Below are positions 25,734 through 38,480 of a DNA stretch of 64,000 nucleotides, one piece after another. The position numbers and the translations under genes were made by a program. Positions within the stretch are counted from its first letter, which is position 1, and each line of letters starts with the position of its first letter. The stretch spans positions 1,426,001 to 1,490,000 of the forward strand of contig JAMZAV010000297.1 in the NCBI GenBank assembly GCA_024449915.1. The letters are read 5' to 3'. The notes beneath the pieces are model-generated. The model was not told the DNA's origin, searched no databases, and saw only the letters and a list, made by a program, of their open reading frames with translations. The stretch is from Sweltsa coloradensis (taxonomy: Eukaryota > Arthropoda > Insecta > Plecoptera > Chloroperlidae).

Positions 25734-28700
25734 TCCGGCCTAGAGTCGGCGCGCGAGGGTGTGCTTGGGACTTACAGTATTATTGACCAAATAAAAGGTT
25801 AGGAAATACTGTGAAATTAAAAATCAATTTTATTTCATTTTATGTTTAAATGTTGTTTGTTTTGTTATCTAGCATTAACTCCTAAATACTTAAATTGACA
25901 ATCATAACTCAAAGTAAAATAATTTGAACGGATTAAGATAAATAATATAATTATTTAAATTGCTGTATAAATGTATTGTTTACAATAACATTTATTTTAC
26001 AAATTTAGTATTTTAAAGCTGAGGTATGTAATTATTTTATTTGATATATTTTTGAATAATGCATCTGTACAGTGTTTTTCATTTCTTTGTTGAGGCATAT
26101 ATGTTACAAAACAAAATCGAATCAATCGCGAAGACCCACTTTTTTAAACTGCACGTCTGATTTGCATCCAATCACGCTTATTACAATAAATTTATTAAGC
26201 AAAATAATGTATTGCGTAAAAAGTCCAAATTCTCAAGCAAAACAAATACATTTAGACAAGTCAATTATCTTTTTTATGATGTAGTACAGTGTATATACGG
26301 TAAATTTAATCAGAATCGAAGTAACAAATTGGAGGTAGACACTATATACCATTTCTCCATCTAACCAGTCATGATGCAAATATCAGTAATTTTAATTTTC
26401 CTACAATAATATATCCATAATACATACACTTCTTTAGTAAGGCCTCCATTACATTTATCAAGATCACGTTGTTATTTAAACAATATATCATATTTTAAAC
26501 GTACTCGTAGTACCATTAATGAATGATCATTGAATCATTGAATTTCATTAAAAAATTAAACTAATAAAAATTAACAATATTATATAATTGCTACATTGAT
26601 ATTATAGACAGAAATTAGAATACATTAGTTACGGCATGTTTAACCTTGGCATTTGCAATCAATAATTACGGCCATCGATTGGCTATTCCGTTAAGTGAGT
26701 CACATCTGTGGCAAATGCTCTAAGTGTATGATCAAGTAGCTAAGTTGTTTGTAACAAGTTCCTTGGCATATTATCCGACCTTCCTCCACAGTGATTAATG
26801 CTGCCACAGATAGGTCTATATCAAACTCTTAGGCGAGGCTTAGGGCAATGTTGCGCTGTAATCCCCCAAAGAGAAATTAATCCAGTTGATATTTATGTTG
26901 TCCTATGACATCTTCGTAAACTTCTTGGGGACCTTAAGTGCACATTGTGTAGAATCTGGTACCTCATTAACCCTGTACTGTTGGAAACTTACACCATGCA
27001 ACCCTCCCCCTCTGAAATAAGATGCTCTTACTACAACCCTCCATCTTAATCCTATGGTTGACCGGATGTACACACGCTGGTCTCTCATGTACGATAGCTG
27101 TAATCTGACGCTTATAATTAACTATAAACTAAAGGGTGGGGGTTTCACGTATCCAGTTCTGTAGGAAGGGTGTGTGATAGAAGTACAAACCCGTCAGGAC
27201 TTGGAATTAGTTTACTGCTAACCGCTAACCGTTTAGTGAAATGGTGAATATAGATGCAGGTTTCTCAAAGGAAAATTCCTCTAAAGAATCTTCAATTAAG
27301 TGTTTGCTTTACGAATAACAATAGCTCTCTAATATCAGTCCTCAATTAAATAACGTTGTCACAATGTCATTTTTATAACAAGTGCATTAATCGAGTTATA
27401 ATTGATAATTATTTTTATTTAAAAGTAGACCTACATCAAAATAAAAATTTTAATGCCTATTTTTTTAATAAATTTAATTTTTAAGTATTTTGAGTGTTAT
27501 CGATCGCTTTTTAAAATTCTGAAACACCTAAACATAACTTTAATTATACGTACTGTTGCGTTACACGTTATGATAGCACTAATACAAGCAATTCTTCCGA
27601 CTAAAATAAATAATGTTAACCTTTCAGTCTGTATTGCTGAAGGCTGGAATCGAACCGACGCACTTTCCTATCAAAGTTTCGCTCTCGTCTTCCTTATTCT
27701 GTATTAATTATCCTTTTTTTTATATATTCACCTTAACCGTAGATTGGTTAGTAATTGTGAAACCAAAATAAATTTGACCATTTCGTTGACAACTATAACA
27801 TCATTAAAATATTAAATAGACGAATGTTATGTTTGGGAGATAATCGTTTGTACACATCTGGATATAGTTTTCTCTTCTGTCATAACATACCTACCCTTAT
27901 ATCCTTATGACATACCATACATAGCCGCCTTAAACGCCTTAAATATATTGATTGTACCACATTGTCACTTATAGCTGTCATTTGACGACAATAAAAAGTT
28001 TCTTGAATTTCCCAATGCAAATAAATATTGCTCCATGCTACATTTTATGTAGTCCTAATATTTATATTACAAAAATAGCCACATCTTCGCCTACAGCAAA
28101 CGCACTTCATTGTGCTTAAAGTTTTTTTTAAAGGCACAATGTTGCTTATTAATAACAACCATAGTTGTTTTAAGCAAAATTTTGATCTTCATAATATTAT
28201 ATTCAGCCAATTTACAGACATAAAATCACTCGGTTTGCAATTTTTTAAAATATTAAAATAGTCATTCTTCTCGAGTTTTGGTATTTTTCACCGTCACTCT
28301 AGAGGTCTAGCTGACGTGAAGATTGACTGCAGAGTTTGGGGAGAGTAGACCCGACAGGAAGGTTGATGAAAAAGCTAAATTAATTTATAACATCACTTGA
28401 GTTTCTTTATTACTTTCAAGATTGAGCCAAGCATAGAGAAAACATGCATGAGCTCGTCGGTGGTACATAGGCATGGCACACCGCTAGCACACGAGCCTCG
28501 TGCTATGAAATTCACGTCACCCAACTGAAGGAATTATACGAAGTATGTCTCGGCTATGACGTGAAAACTGAGATTGAAGTCTACAACACACCCCTTAGTT
28601 ATTACTTCGTAATTATTATACCTTCAGGCTGTATTAGTTACGAAGTAGTTTGGCATGTATGTGGAAGATAGAGAGAATTACAAATGAAACAAATTAATAT

Positions 28701-29468
28701 TGAAGTTGAAAACACGTCAGCTAGAATCGAGGAAGGTAACTGTGTTTACGTATGTTGGTGAATTGAACTTACGGTAATGGAATTTCATGAGTCTAGACAT
28801 ATTTTGTGTATGAGCTTCAAAATAATGTGTACGTCAGGTATGCATTTCGAGATTTTAATGTAACAAAATTAATTTCAGATAAAACTAATGTACTCATAAT
28901 TAATGTGTTACTGTGTACATACAATTTTCAAAACATTAATAATTTACCAAATGTGTACCTAAATTTACTTATTTAGTCTTAGTTAATGTATCCAACAATT
29001 TAACGAGTATTTTTAACAGCTGTTAAAAGTTGTCATAAACTATGGATACCCTATTTTTATATTACTATTGTATAAACAGTATGTCTACAATGATTACTTG
29101 CATAAGAGACAAAACAACTCTGTACGTGATTGTATGTAACAATATGATTTTGGTCAGTGATGTAATCATAAATCCCAAATCAGAGGTTAATTTTACCTGA
29201 AAAGAAAATCGTGACTGTTTAACATCTTAACTTTTTTAATTAGACAACACTCATTCATTAAGCTTATGGTTTTTAAAGTCATAGCACAATATTAATGACG
29301 TTCTGTTTATCAATGTGAAAGGCACGTGTGGTCTAAAAGTGATTGGATGATTACTTATTACATTATGAGGGGACTATTCTATTTATTTTACACTAGTTAT
29401 ACCTCGGTTTTGCACCTCGCGTCAGTGTAACAAAATAATTTTATAAAATTAATTTAATTAAATTTTAG
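25734..29468. other. Intergenic, no gene recognised
   Basis: AT-rich. A lone minus-strand Pol III B-box match GGTTCGATTCC lies near 27650 with no A box or cloverleaf, so no tRNA is called. Other open frames (26072, 27453) are composition-driven. Confidence 0.35.
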
Positions 29469-29488
29469 AGTCTACCCACTCAGTCATA
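29469..29488 (+). repeat. Second copy of the shared 20-mer
   Basis: Exact AGTCTACCCACTCAGTCATA, preceded by TTAATTTAATTAAATTTTAG. See 25586. Confidence 0.6.
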
Positions 29489-30929
29489 CAACTGATGGTA
29501 TTATTAGACAATCATTTTATTAGAGTACGTTACATTTTAAATACTCCATTTCTTTGGCCATTTATATAAATTATATAATTTATTTAAGGTTATAATATAA
29601 TAATGGTGATGCAATAACTGCGATTTACTCTTTATATAGCAAAGTATCCTGATCGTGATCGTGAAATGTTGTCATGTATGCATATTATAAATTCATTTAC
29701 TTAGGAACTTATTTGGAATTGCTATAAAATAAAATAAATAACCTCCACTACCAATCCTCCACTATCAAATAATATTATAATATTATCTAATAGATTTAAT
29801 ATTATAGGCCCTAAGGTTCGTCGGCCGTGTATTCTGTTAGTACTGGGATGTGGGTTGTTCGCAAGAGACTAGCAACTATAATTTGTTTTCTAGTTTATTA
29901 TTTCCAAATAGTTTTTTAAACTTTGTGAATCTAACAAGAAATTGTTTTGCTTGTGAAAAACAAGGGTACGATAAAAAACTAATGGAGCACTCTGTATCTT
30001 CAGTGAGGTGTTTGGTGAATATTTCATGCTTGTATTTCACATTTTCCAAATATTTGCTTAGCTCACTTTATAAACCCATAATGCAGAAAGTAAGTTTCTT
30101 GAAAATAAATTCATATTACGTCAACATTAACCTTTTGACAGGGATAATACAAACTCGTATTTAAAATAAAATGCAATGTTGCACACGTGTAGACAAAAAC
30201 AAAGCCTTCAAGTATATGGAAAAAGTTTGTAGAAGAAACGCCCTAAAGTTTCCATCACTTGTCATTAAAAGTGATGGTAAGTTATAAAATGTTGACTTAT
30301 GCTAGGCAAGGGATGTATTTTGTAGGATAAAGTGTGTACGCATCTCCAGGTTGCTTCTGGGTAAACGAGAAATAACGGCTTCGCGGTTGAAAGCTGAAAG
30401 CTGGTGCGTCGTTTGTCATAATCGTGACGTCACATGCCTCAAGAATCTCCTACTCAAGAATTTACATTGAAATGTGCAGTAATTTTCCGCAACAGTCTTC
30501 TGCTGCTATTATTTAAGTATTTCCACGAAAAAACCGTCAGATGATCTCGGTTATTGCGTCCACATTTTAATTCTCCTAAACTAGGTTTGTGTATTAAACT
30601 TGGTATCTTGCTTAATTAAGTGGGTTTATAACTATCGTAAATGTATATGTTGCAAACACTGCGAGAATACTTCACAACTCTTTCGCATTCCGCTGCCTAA
30701 TATACGGCGAGTGTCAGCCGAACCTTTAACTGGAGGGTAACAAATACCATAGAGCACTGATAAATCTTAGAGATGGCTCCATCACCTTTAAACAGCTATT
30801 TGTACTCGAACTTTCTTGTAACAATTGTGACACTATCGTCAATCGAGGTAGAATAGTAATACAAAACGTTGTGTCTGTCCAATTAACACATTTGAGATTT
30901 ATACATACTATACCTAACGTAATAAATCA
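29489..30929. other. Intergenic, no gene recognised
   Basis: The 104-codon open frame at 29850 lacks any recognisable domain. A perfect 9-bp stem with an 8-nt loop (CCATCACTT/AAGTGATGG) lies at about 30249-30275. Confidence 0.35.
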
Positions 30930-31265
30930 ATCATGACCAACTGTTACATCGACTAGAATAGGTAACCTAATTACGAATCTGTAGGCACCAATTAACATCA
31001 ATTAGTATATGCCGATCTGACAGCGTTTCATGACTGAGTTTAAATTGAAAAGGATGACCTTACTTTGAATCCTACCTGAACTAGTAAGCTTGACATCTCT
31101 GAGGGTCAGGCGGCCTTAGTTATAATCAATGAGCCAGTTAGAACGACGTGGAAAGAAAGTCTCATTACGAATCTGTGCTGTTAACATCAATTAGTGTAGG
31201 GTGAACTAATTATTCACCCATGACCCAATTAGCACCAACGTGTAAGATTGATCTAGTTACGTTTC
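30930..31265 (+). repeat. Degenerate direct repeat array
   Basis: Three diverged units opening ATGA(C/G)C(C/A)A and closing near TTACG (starts about 30934, 31130 and 31220). The first two also share ATTACGAATCTGT and TTAACATCAATTAGT, about 195 bp apart. Old tandem structure, no coding. Confidence 0.5.
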
Positions 31266-34200
31266 TACGAACTTATTGTGTCTCTCTGTGTAGGTAAGGT
31301 GAATAAATCTACATGATTTATTATGTTTAATCCATTGGGTGACAAAACATTGAGAATCAGAACTTTTCTTTGTACTAAAAATATTACATATTTATGTTGG
31401 AAATAGTAACTTGGTGCATATTAACCAATATACAGGTACAGGTTTCGGTTAGGCGATAAATAAAACAATATCAATAAATCAATAAACATCGACTCAATCC
31501 AACTCTTAATTTATTCCTATTTTTGGGGTTATTTTATCTTCAAATAACATCTCTTTGCAGAAATTGTAAATATTCAACAGGTCATGAGCTGAATTGTTAT
31601 TGACATTAATTCTAGAATGGACAATAAGTACGTCATTTGTATTGGATTTTAGAAGACATTATTTTCTTGGCGAAACCTGGTAAATCTAGTTTTTGTTAAA
31701 CATACGTGAGTAAGTTATTGTTTTAACTTAGATTACCTTCTTATTTATTGATATGAATAGATATATGCGCAACAAAACTTGGTTTTACAAAACATAGTAC
31801 AACATCTACTCAGATTTGAATTAAAAGTTATTTGCAAAATGTCCATTTAGCTTTCATCGCAAATGTGCCCTCCATTAAACGTTAACTTCCCACCATAGAT
31901 GTTATTTTCAGATTTTGTTTTTGAAATGTATGTTTGGTTTGAAATGAGTTTAACGAAAAACTCAACCAAATCGTCGCTTGTAAGGTCCGCGCATACTTTT
32001 CCACTGAGTATGTTTTAATTGTACCCGATAAGCTAGAGTCTGAACTCGCCTTCCGCTTCCAAATAGATTGATAAAACCGCAAACAAGCTCCGAGACTGGG
32101 AACTTGTATCACTCTGAATACGGTTTAATTAATGTAAAATGGCCACGCTTCGCTCGTAAGCTATGGGAGATAACAGACGCTGGACAATGGGCAGAGCTTT
32201 TTAACATCCCTGCCATGGAGCACAGTAATTATATCCCACAATATCACGTTGATAGCTGTTGAATTAACTTTGAGTCTCGCAATAACACGGCTTACTGGTT
32301 TAAAATTTGTTTTACAAACCTACCTTAACATTTTTGTGGCATATAAATGCCGCTGGTTTGGTAATTTCTATTTATGCAATGTGTATTTTTTTCGTGCAAT
32401 ATTCGACATGTTATTGTTCAACTCCAATATGGCCAAATGAATTTTTTTAGATGGGATGAAAAAGTTTTTAATAAGAGTTATCTCTAATAAATTATTCAAT
32501 TTCGTGTAACACAGTGAAACCTCCATAATTAACCCAATTATTATGAAAGTTGGTCGTTTATTTCACTAGATAAAACCTTTTAAAGCCAGTAATCGTCCCG
32601 TTTAAAATCAACTTGAACACGCATGTTAATTTTCGGAAACTTCTTTTTTTTTTAATTAAAGGAAATGTTTTGAATGTCCATGTTTTTTAGGCGCTTTAAT
32701 TAACTTACCTTGGAAATAAGACAAATCCTCGTGTACAAACAAAATACACCTGATTACATGCACTTTTCCCTCGCTAGCCTACCAAGACCTCCGAAATGTA
32801 TGAATGGAAATAATAAAAATGATACTTTTTCTTATGTTCAGAAGCCCCGTATACTATATTGTTCCCAGTCAGACCTTGGAGCCGTAGTTTCCAGACTTAT
32901 CAAGCGGCAGACTGACAACCCCATGTGGAAACTTGTCTGGGAATGTAATGTTGTTACCTCACATGTGAAGTCACAGATGAATGATATTAGTCTATCAATT
33001 ATGAGTAATTATCATTTATGAGATCGTTATAAATTCATGAATATATTGTTAGAAATTGAATTACAGCCATGTGTGCATGAGGATGTGTGTCTTCGAGTCA
33101 ATTCTCTCTCTATATAACTCGCACACTCGCCGTCTGTATGAATAATATTCTAGTGTTCTTGTGTGTCTGGATGTCTGTCTACCTATCTACGTGTCTGTGC
33201 GGACGTGTGCATTCAACCCACTACATTCCAAAATCTATTCATAATAACCACTCTGCAATATTGCATTAAATTGCACTAGTGGGTCCATGTGACTCGTTGC
33301 CGAAAAATACATTATTAATGCCGTTCATTCGAGGTATATAGTTCTAGTGTGCTCTTTATATTCACTACGTGTTCAGGAAGGAACAATACTAAAGAAATAA
33401 TGTATACTTAAGAATCTTGTGGAATGAAAACAAAATTGTTAATTGCATTTGAAAGGGGTTGATAATATATGAAATCGTGTGGCCATTTCTCAATTCTTCT
33501 GCATTCTTCCTCAACCTATGGTGTATAAACATAGATCCAGCAGACAGTGATGGGACTGACCGGATTATTTACCTCATAAAGTAGTAAATTATGTTCAGAC
33601 CATAGAGGGACACACCATAGAGAGACGCGCACACACGACGCATGTTTTTAAACTCGCATATTATGAAACCGCACCAATTCCAATGGTCCACACAAGACTC
33701 TATGACAATGAGGATTAATTTCCGACGCCGGCTCTCCGTCAAAATGGGTGACACCGACCGATATGCTTTCTCTCACGTAAAGGATATTCGAACTTTAAAT
33801 TAACATTTTGATTTCGCAAAATATTCCATTATGTTATAACGTTGTGTGTTACAACATTTGATTAAATAAAAACAAATTCCAAATAACATGTAAATTCAAG
33901 TGATATTAAACCACATCCATACATATAAAATACTAAATTTGGATTTTTTTTAAACTGGTTTCTGTGCCATTTTAAATAAAATTGAATTGTACATTTAACT
34001 AACTCTGCACAACGTTCATAGAAAGGAAATAATAATAACAGTATATTAATTGGTTGAGATGACATATTACCTGGACAAAACCGTTCACTGCGCACAGTGC
34101 ATTGATTAATAATTGTAGTAATGTAATTAACATTATCCTTATTGTGAATGCCTCACACCGACGGGATCAGCAACAATACAATAATCGAATAGTCTTAAGA

Positions 34201-35302
34201 GCAGCATCCTCTTTATTTTATTGTTTGTGTTTGATACTTGACTTTTAGCAGTGTTGTTTCGTTGTTGTCATCATATAGCACTTACGATAGGCTCCCTCTG
34301 GTCGTGTTTTACAGTGTATTGGCTTAGTCGCACACACAACAAATAATAAAGTTTACTTAAATGTTTTCTTCCACCTCAGCTCCATTCCTAGCTCCCCTTC
34401 AAAATAGACCGCGGAATCCAAGATGATGGGGGTTATTCTGTTTTTATGCCCCAGATATTTACGATGGGAAGGTTATTCTATATATCGGTGTATCACAAGC
34501 GGTTTCACCAGCATATTACATGTTATTAAATCTGAGTAAAATCAGCTTTATATATTTATTATATTATATTGTGAGATATTTTTGTCTTCATGAGCGCGTA
34601 CGCTTGTTTAGTTCCAGTACACAATAAGAATCCTACTTATTAACGATGGACAGAAAAGTGTGTTTGTGCACTGTTGAAGTGTAGTTGAATTTTATGCACT
34701 GACATATTTTTAAATTGGACGTGCTATATTGCATTTCAAATGCATACTATACAGTTAACAAGTATATGTATTGACTTTATATAGTAAAACCAAAAAAACA
34801 ACAACGCAGAACCCAGAAATAATATTTGCACACTAGATTGAAAATAATTTGTGGTTTAACGATAGACAGAACGAACTTTCATTATGGAACGGTCATAGTG
34901 TATCGGAAATATATTTACTTATTTATCGTCTATCCTATTCCGCTATATATACAGATTTCATGAACTTATCTATAATAACACAAAATATGTTCACACAAAA
35001 ATATACTAAATAAACAATATATTTTATACACACATTAATTGTACAAATAAGAAAATATGTATCATTTTCCTAAAATAATTAAAAAGCTTGGACACAGGAA
35101 AGTTTATTAACCAGCATAATTTTTTTTTCTTATATTTGTTGTAGCAGGTTATCTGTAGTATGGTATATTTATATATTGTGTCTATGTAGGCTCATAATCA
35201 ATTTACTCCGAATCCCCTTCCCAAGGATACTATAATACATTTCCCCTGCCCTTTGAGCAAATATTTGCACTGAGGCAGTGGCTTTTACAAAGCTGTGCCT
35301 TG
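31266..35302. other. Intergenic upstream of the F-box locus
   Basis: No upstream exon could be tied to the F-box gene. Open frames at 31882 (minus), 32710, 33569 (minus) and 33862 (minus) carry no family signature. 33100-33250 is a loosely repetitive TGTCTG-rich stretch. Confidence 0.35.
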
Positions 35303-35310
35303 TATAAAAA
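35303..35310 (+). promoter_or_regulatory. Candidate TATA box for the F-box gene
   Basis: TATAAAAA 169 bp upstream of the ATG at 35472, with a TCTTCAACT stretch a few bases downstream. Position is plausible for a short 5' UTR, but such motifs are common by chance in AT-rich DNA. Confidence 0.25.
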
Positions 35311-35471
35311 AGATTCTTCAACTTAAGCAGGCAGTAGAATAAAATAAAAAAACGACACGACTTTGATTGTTACTAAAGGTATGTCAAAATCACTACACAC
35401 AATACTATTTCGTGAAATTTTTTGAGTGTATTGAATAATATTTTCATTCAAATAGTCTGATCTGCTGAAAA

Positions 35472-35699
35472 ATGGAGAAGAAGCCAAAACGTGACCTTGC
35501 TGGTAGTGGTATGACGATGAAACTCCGAAGTCACTCCAAGAAGGAACAACAGATGTTTCCACCAGCCAGCATCCAGTCGCTCCCGGAGGAGGTACTGCTT
35601 CACATCTTCTCGTACCTGTCTCTTGGAGAAGTCTGCAATACGGTGGCTAAGGTCTGTACTCAGTGGGAGCGTATACACTGGGATCCACCAGCTATATAG
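35472..35699 (+). CDS. F-box domain, N-terminal part of an F-box/LRR protein
   Basis: F-box proteins bind Skp1 and bring substrates to SCF (Skp1-cullin-F-box) ubiquitin ligases. Residues 34-69 are a clear F-box: LPEEVLLHIFSYLSL, then VAKVCTQWERI, with the usual Leu-Pro, the hydrophobic helix and the Val-Cys...Trp core. The ATG at 35472 sits in the context AAAAATGG and opens a basic, Lys/Arg-rich 30-residue N-terminus, normal for this family. The frame stops at 35697-35699 (TAG) right after DPPAI, where family members continue into the leucine-rich repeats. That continuation is found in the +1 frame of the overlapping entry. The break therefore looks like a single frameshift, through decay or a sequence error, not the true C-terminus. 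No splice-site pair was seen to bridge the frames. Confidence 0.75.
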   Translation: MEKKPKRDLAGSGMTMKLRSHSKKEQQMFPPASIQSLPEEVLLHIFSYLSLGEVCNTVAKVCTQWERIHWDPPAI

Positions 35700-36669
35700 C
35701 CTGCCTAGTGTGTTAAACAGCAGGAAAGACATAAACAAAGTCTTCAGGTGGCTGAATGATGCACCATCCTTGTCGTCCCGATATTTTAATGAGGAGTACA
35801 TAAGGGAAACAATCAAGAAATTTGAAGTGCAACGTCATGAACCAGTCTTCAACACACTCTTTTATAAAGAAGTCATCATTATGCTCGCTCATTTGAGAGA
35901 AGTGAATTTAAATAAGACAAGTCACCCTCTTTCATTAACACATCTCTTGAGCTTCTGCGTTCAACTGGAGGAGCTACGCTTGCGCGATGCACAATATATG
36001 AATAACGAAGAGCTTGTAGCAACGTGTGACCAACTATGCGGGACCCTGCGTGTGTTGCATGTGTGTTGTAGAGGGTGGACTGTAGAAGCTGGGAAGGCCA
36101 TCAGCAAGTGTACCCATCTAGAGGACTTGTCCGTTTCAGGTATTGACACACGGAAAGAGAGCGATAATGAATTTCTCAACGCGGTCTCCAACATGTCGAG
36201 CTTACGCCATCTCCGAATTATATTCAGTAAGTTTTGTGTCAAGAGTTCTTGGATTTCCATATTTTACAACAATGCATTAAAAGAACTTACCTCATTTTTC
36301 CTTGAAATTTCCTACATCGATGACAGCGTGGCTGTGGCCATAGGTGCCAACTTAAAGAACCTAACAGAGTTGCACCTCGAGCCGAGGTATGCAGATCAAT
36401 GCTCAGCTGTTACCCACGTAGGGTTGGCAGCCATCATTAAGGGCTGCAACAAGTTGACTAAACTTGAGGTTAAATGTAGTGGATGGCAGACCATTCTGCC
36501 GAAAATCATGATGATACCGGAGTATTTACCGGCACTGAAGAAACTTGTTGTGATATGCCCAAAACTATCTGGGATCGATTGGAAGACACCACTCAAGCAA
36601 AAGATGCCGGGACTTGCCATTCGGGAAAGTTTTCTTATGCCTCGTAGTCGCCTGTTGGTTAACAAATAA
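35623..36669 (+). CDS. Leucine-rich-repeat part of the F-box/LRR protein
   Basis: The 348-codon frame ends at TAA 36667-36669. The first 25 or so codons are an off-frame read of the F-box coding region; genuine protein probably starts near residue 25 (about 35695). From residue 91 there is a series of irregular leucine-rich repeats of the FBXL type: LREVNL (91), LEELRL (115), LRVLHV (142), LEDLSV (166), LRHLRI (194), LTELHL (248), LTKLEV (278), LKKLVV (305). Repeats lie 23-35 residues apart, as in substrate-binding LRR arcs of SCF receptors. A single uninterrupted frame of this length suggests a one-exon gene or a retrocopy; no A-tract follows. The long frame is intact despite the upstream shift, so the locus is either young as a pseudogene or still functional with an error at about 35690. 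The substrate cannot be inferred. Confidence 0.8.
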   Translation: MEKSAIRWLRSVLSGSVYTGIHQLYSLPSVLNSRKDINKVFRWLNDAPSLSSRYFNEEYIRETIKKFEVQRHEPVFNTLFYKEVIIMLAHLREVNLNKTSHPLSLTHLLSFCVQLEELRLRDAQYMNNEELVATCDQLCGTLRVLHVCCRGWTVEAGKAISKCTHLEDLSVSGIDTRKESDNEFLNAVSNMSSLRHLRIIFSKFCVKSSWISIFYNNALKELTSFFLEISYIDDSVAVAIGANLKNLTELHLEPRYADQCSAVTHVGLAAIIKGCNKLTKLEVKCSGWQTILPKIMMIPEYLPALKKLVVICPKLSGIDWKTPLKQKMPGLAIRESFLMPRSRLLVNK

Positions 36670-36966
36670 ACACAACATTTTGAAGACTTAGGACCAGGGC
36701 CTTGGGACTTAAGACTTGAATTCCATTCACGTCCTTCGAGACAAGGTGTGACGTCTAGAATCCAGAGGTTTCGAGGGCCCGGAAGAAAGTATAAAAGTCT
36801 CAGTTGGATAACGTAACTAATATCCTCATTAATTTCTATAGTGGTCAAGTCTCAATAGTAGTTATTAATTTGTTTTTGTACCAATCATGATGATGACCAT
36901 AGAATAGGCCTACTCGCATTATGACTGTTGACTTAATTCTTTATGTAGGCCTATGTGAATGATAAT

Positions 36967-36972
36967 AATAAA
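36967..36972 (+). terminator. Polyadenylation signal of the F-box/LRR gene
   Basis: AATAAA about 300 bp past the stop codon, followed by a T-rich stretch (ATTTATTTTTAATTTTATTT) that could serve as the downstream element. It is the most credible signal close to the gene. Confidence 0.5.
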
Positions 36973-37126
36973 GAAGTGTAAGCATTTATTTTTAATTTTA
37001 TTTAGCCTTTAGTGATTGAAAAGTGGAGACAGAATATTGATCATTGTTGGGCGATTCTACAACGTTTTAAAATTTATGACGATATACGTACTTTTGAGGT
37101 TAAAGGCATCGAAATCAAGATTTATT

Positions 37127-37371
37127 ACTAGGAAAACGATAAAGTCGTTGTTATACGAGTGACTGAGACATGACATGTGTTGAGTAGGTACTCGGTAACA
37201 TTCCCATTCTTCCCCCTACCTAAGACCTCCCTAACCTATCATGGGCTAGAGTGGCGATTTATGGCCTTACAGTTGACGCGCATCAAACTTAAATGCAAAT
37301 GTTCCCGAGTAGGCCTACTCAACACATGACTCGTACACTCGTTTAACAACGATTTTGGCGTTTTCCTAGTA
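37127..37371. mobile_element. 245-bp TIR element of the GACGAG-type family
   Basis: Inverted arms of about 75 bp, both ending in CTAG on the outside. Left CTAGGAAAACGATAAAGTCG...ACGAGTG...ATGTGTTGAGTA...CGGTAACATT; right is its reverse complement with small changes. Each outer end can form the short stem AACG/CGTT (one substitution on the left) before TTTTCCTAG, followed outward by T. The middle carries CCTATCATGGGCTAGAGTGG, shared with 43232-43256 and, inverted, with 1885-2445. No coding. Confidence 0.75.
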
Positions 37372-37927
37372 AATATTCAGAAACCCTAGATAAGTTGGCC
37401 ATGGCAAAAAATTTAGTAAATTGTTGAATCACGATTAGTAACATGTATGAATCAATACTTAAAGTGATAGCGACTTAACTGATATGGAAACGACCGAGAT
37501 TAAGAAAATGGATGGGTTGAATTAGATAGAGGATGAATTTCGGACGTACCGCTCTCGAATAGCGTGGCCTGGTAATAAAGACTAATCTAAGGGATTTCGA
37601 GAATCGCGCGTAAAAGGAGTGTTACAATAAGGGTTATATATCTGTAAGATCAAGACGCATGTCTCGATGCATCTAAAATCTATGAACTTCTTGATTATTT
37701 TCGGCTTTTATATCCCTTAAGGTCCAAATTTAGATTTCCAAAGCAGGTAGAGTTTTTAAATTAGTGGAATGAATTTTATAAGTCAGGTACAAAATTGTAG
37801 CTGTTGCTTACATTCTCCGCAGTCGTAAATTTGAATCGCAGTATTTAGTATTTTGGTCGCGTGTCGCTAATTCGAGTTAAAGGTGTATCTTGTGTATGTG
37901 CACCATGCAGGAGCATGTGTTGAGGTA
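37372..37927. other. Intergenic, no gene recognised
   Basis: AT-rich spacer between two foldback elements. No repeat ends or coding motif seen. Confidence 0.35.
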
Positions 37928-38480
37928 CGTGAAGTCTCCTCCCCCCCCCAAACCCCGCCATGCGGAAATGTCACATTTTTTACACCTGTATTGTTTGCGT
38001 ACGTTTGTTCACGTATTTAAATAGTTTTTTCACTCACGACGTGGTCCCAGGAAAAAAAACCTTGGGAGCTAACTTCGCAAAAATTAAGCCCCCCCCCCCC
38101 CCCCCTTCAAGCCAAAATGTCACAGTTTGTAAACCTGTGACGTTTGTGCATCATTTGCGAACGTTGTGCACGCATTCATTTCGTGTGTTCACAAACGATG
38201 TCGTTACAATTAAATAAAATTCCGGAGACGCTACCTTCACGTATAGTTAGCCCCCCCCCCCATCCCCCTCCCACGCGGGGATCTCACATTTTACACGTGC
38301 ATCGTATGTGCATCTTTTGTACACGTTTGTGCACGTATTTATTTCGTTCATGCCCAAACGGGAAAGCTTCACAGGAAGATAGCACCTCCCCATCCCGAAT
38401 AATGTATTTTGTGCACACAAAAAAAGTGTGACATTTCCGCATGAGGCCGGAGGGGGTGGGGGGGGGAGGCTTGCTTCACG
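37928..38480. mobile_element. TIR element with poly-C arms and internal degenerate repeats
   Basis: Ends are inverted: left CGTGAAG...CCTCCCCCCCC...ATGCGGAAATGTCACATTTTT; right is the reverse complement (AAAAAGTGTGACATTTCCGCAT...GGGGGGGAGGC...CTTCACG). The interior shows about three diverged units of roughly 150 bp, each with a C-run (38089-38105 is 17 C), a TGTCACA/CTCACATTTT(A) stretch, then GTTTGT(T/G)CACG-like words. Open frames through the C-runs give poly-proline and are not genes. Superfamily unknown. Confidence 0.65.

Noticed and set aside
27640..27690. Possible tRNA gene on the minus strand
   Set aside because: Perfect B box only; no A box, no anticodon stem, no acceptor pairing.
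30249..30275. Hairpin resembling a bacterial terminator
   Set aside because: No T-run, eukaryotic context, no gene upstream.
35448..36848. Minus-strand frames of 79-150 codons
   Set aside because: Shadows of the F-box/LRR coding strand.
37960..38431. Proline-run open frames
   Set aside because: Created by C-runs inside a TIR element.
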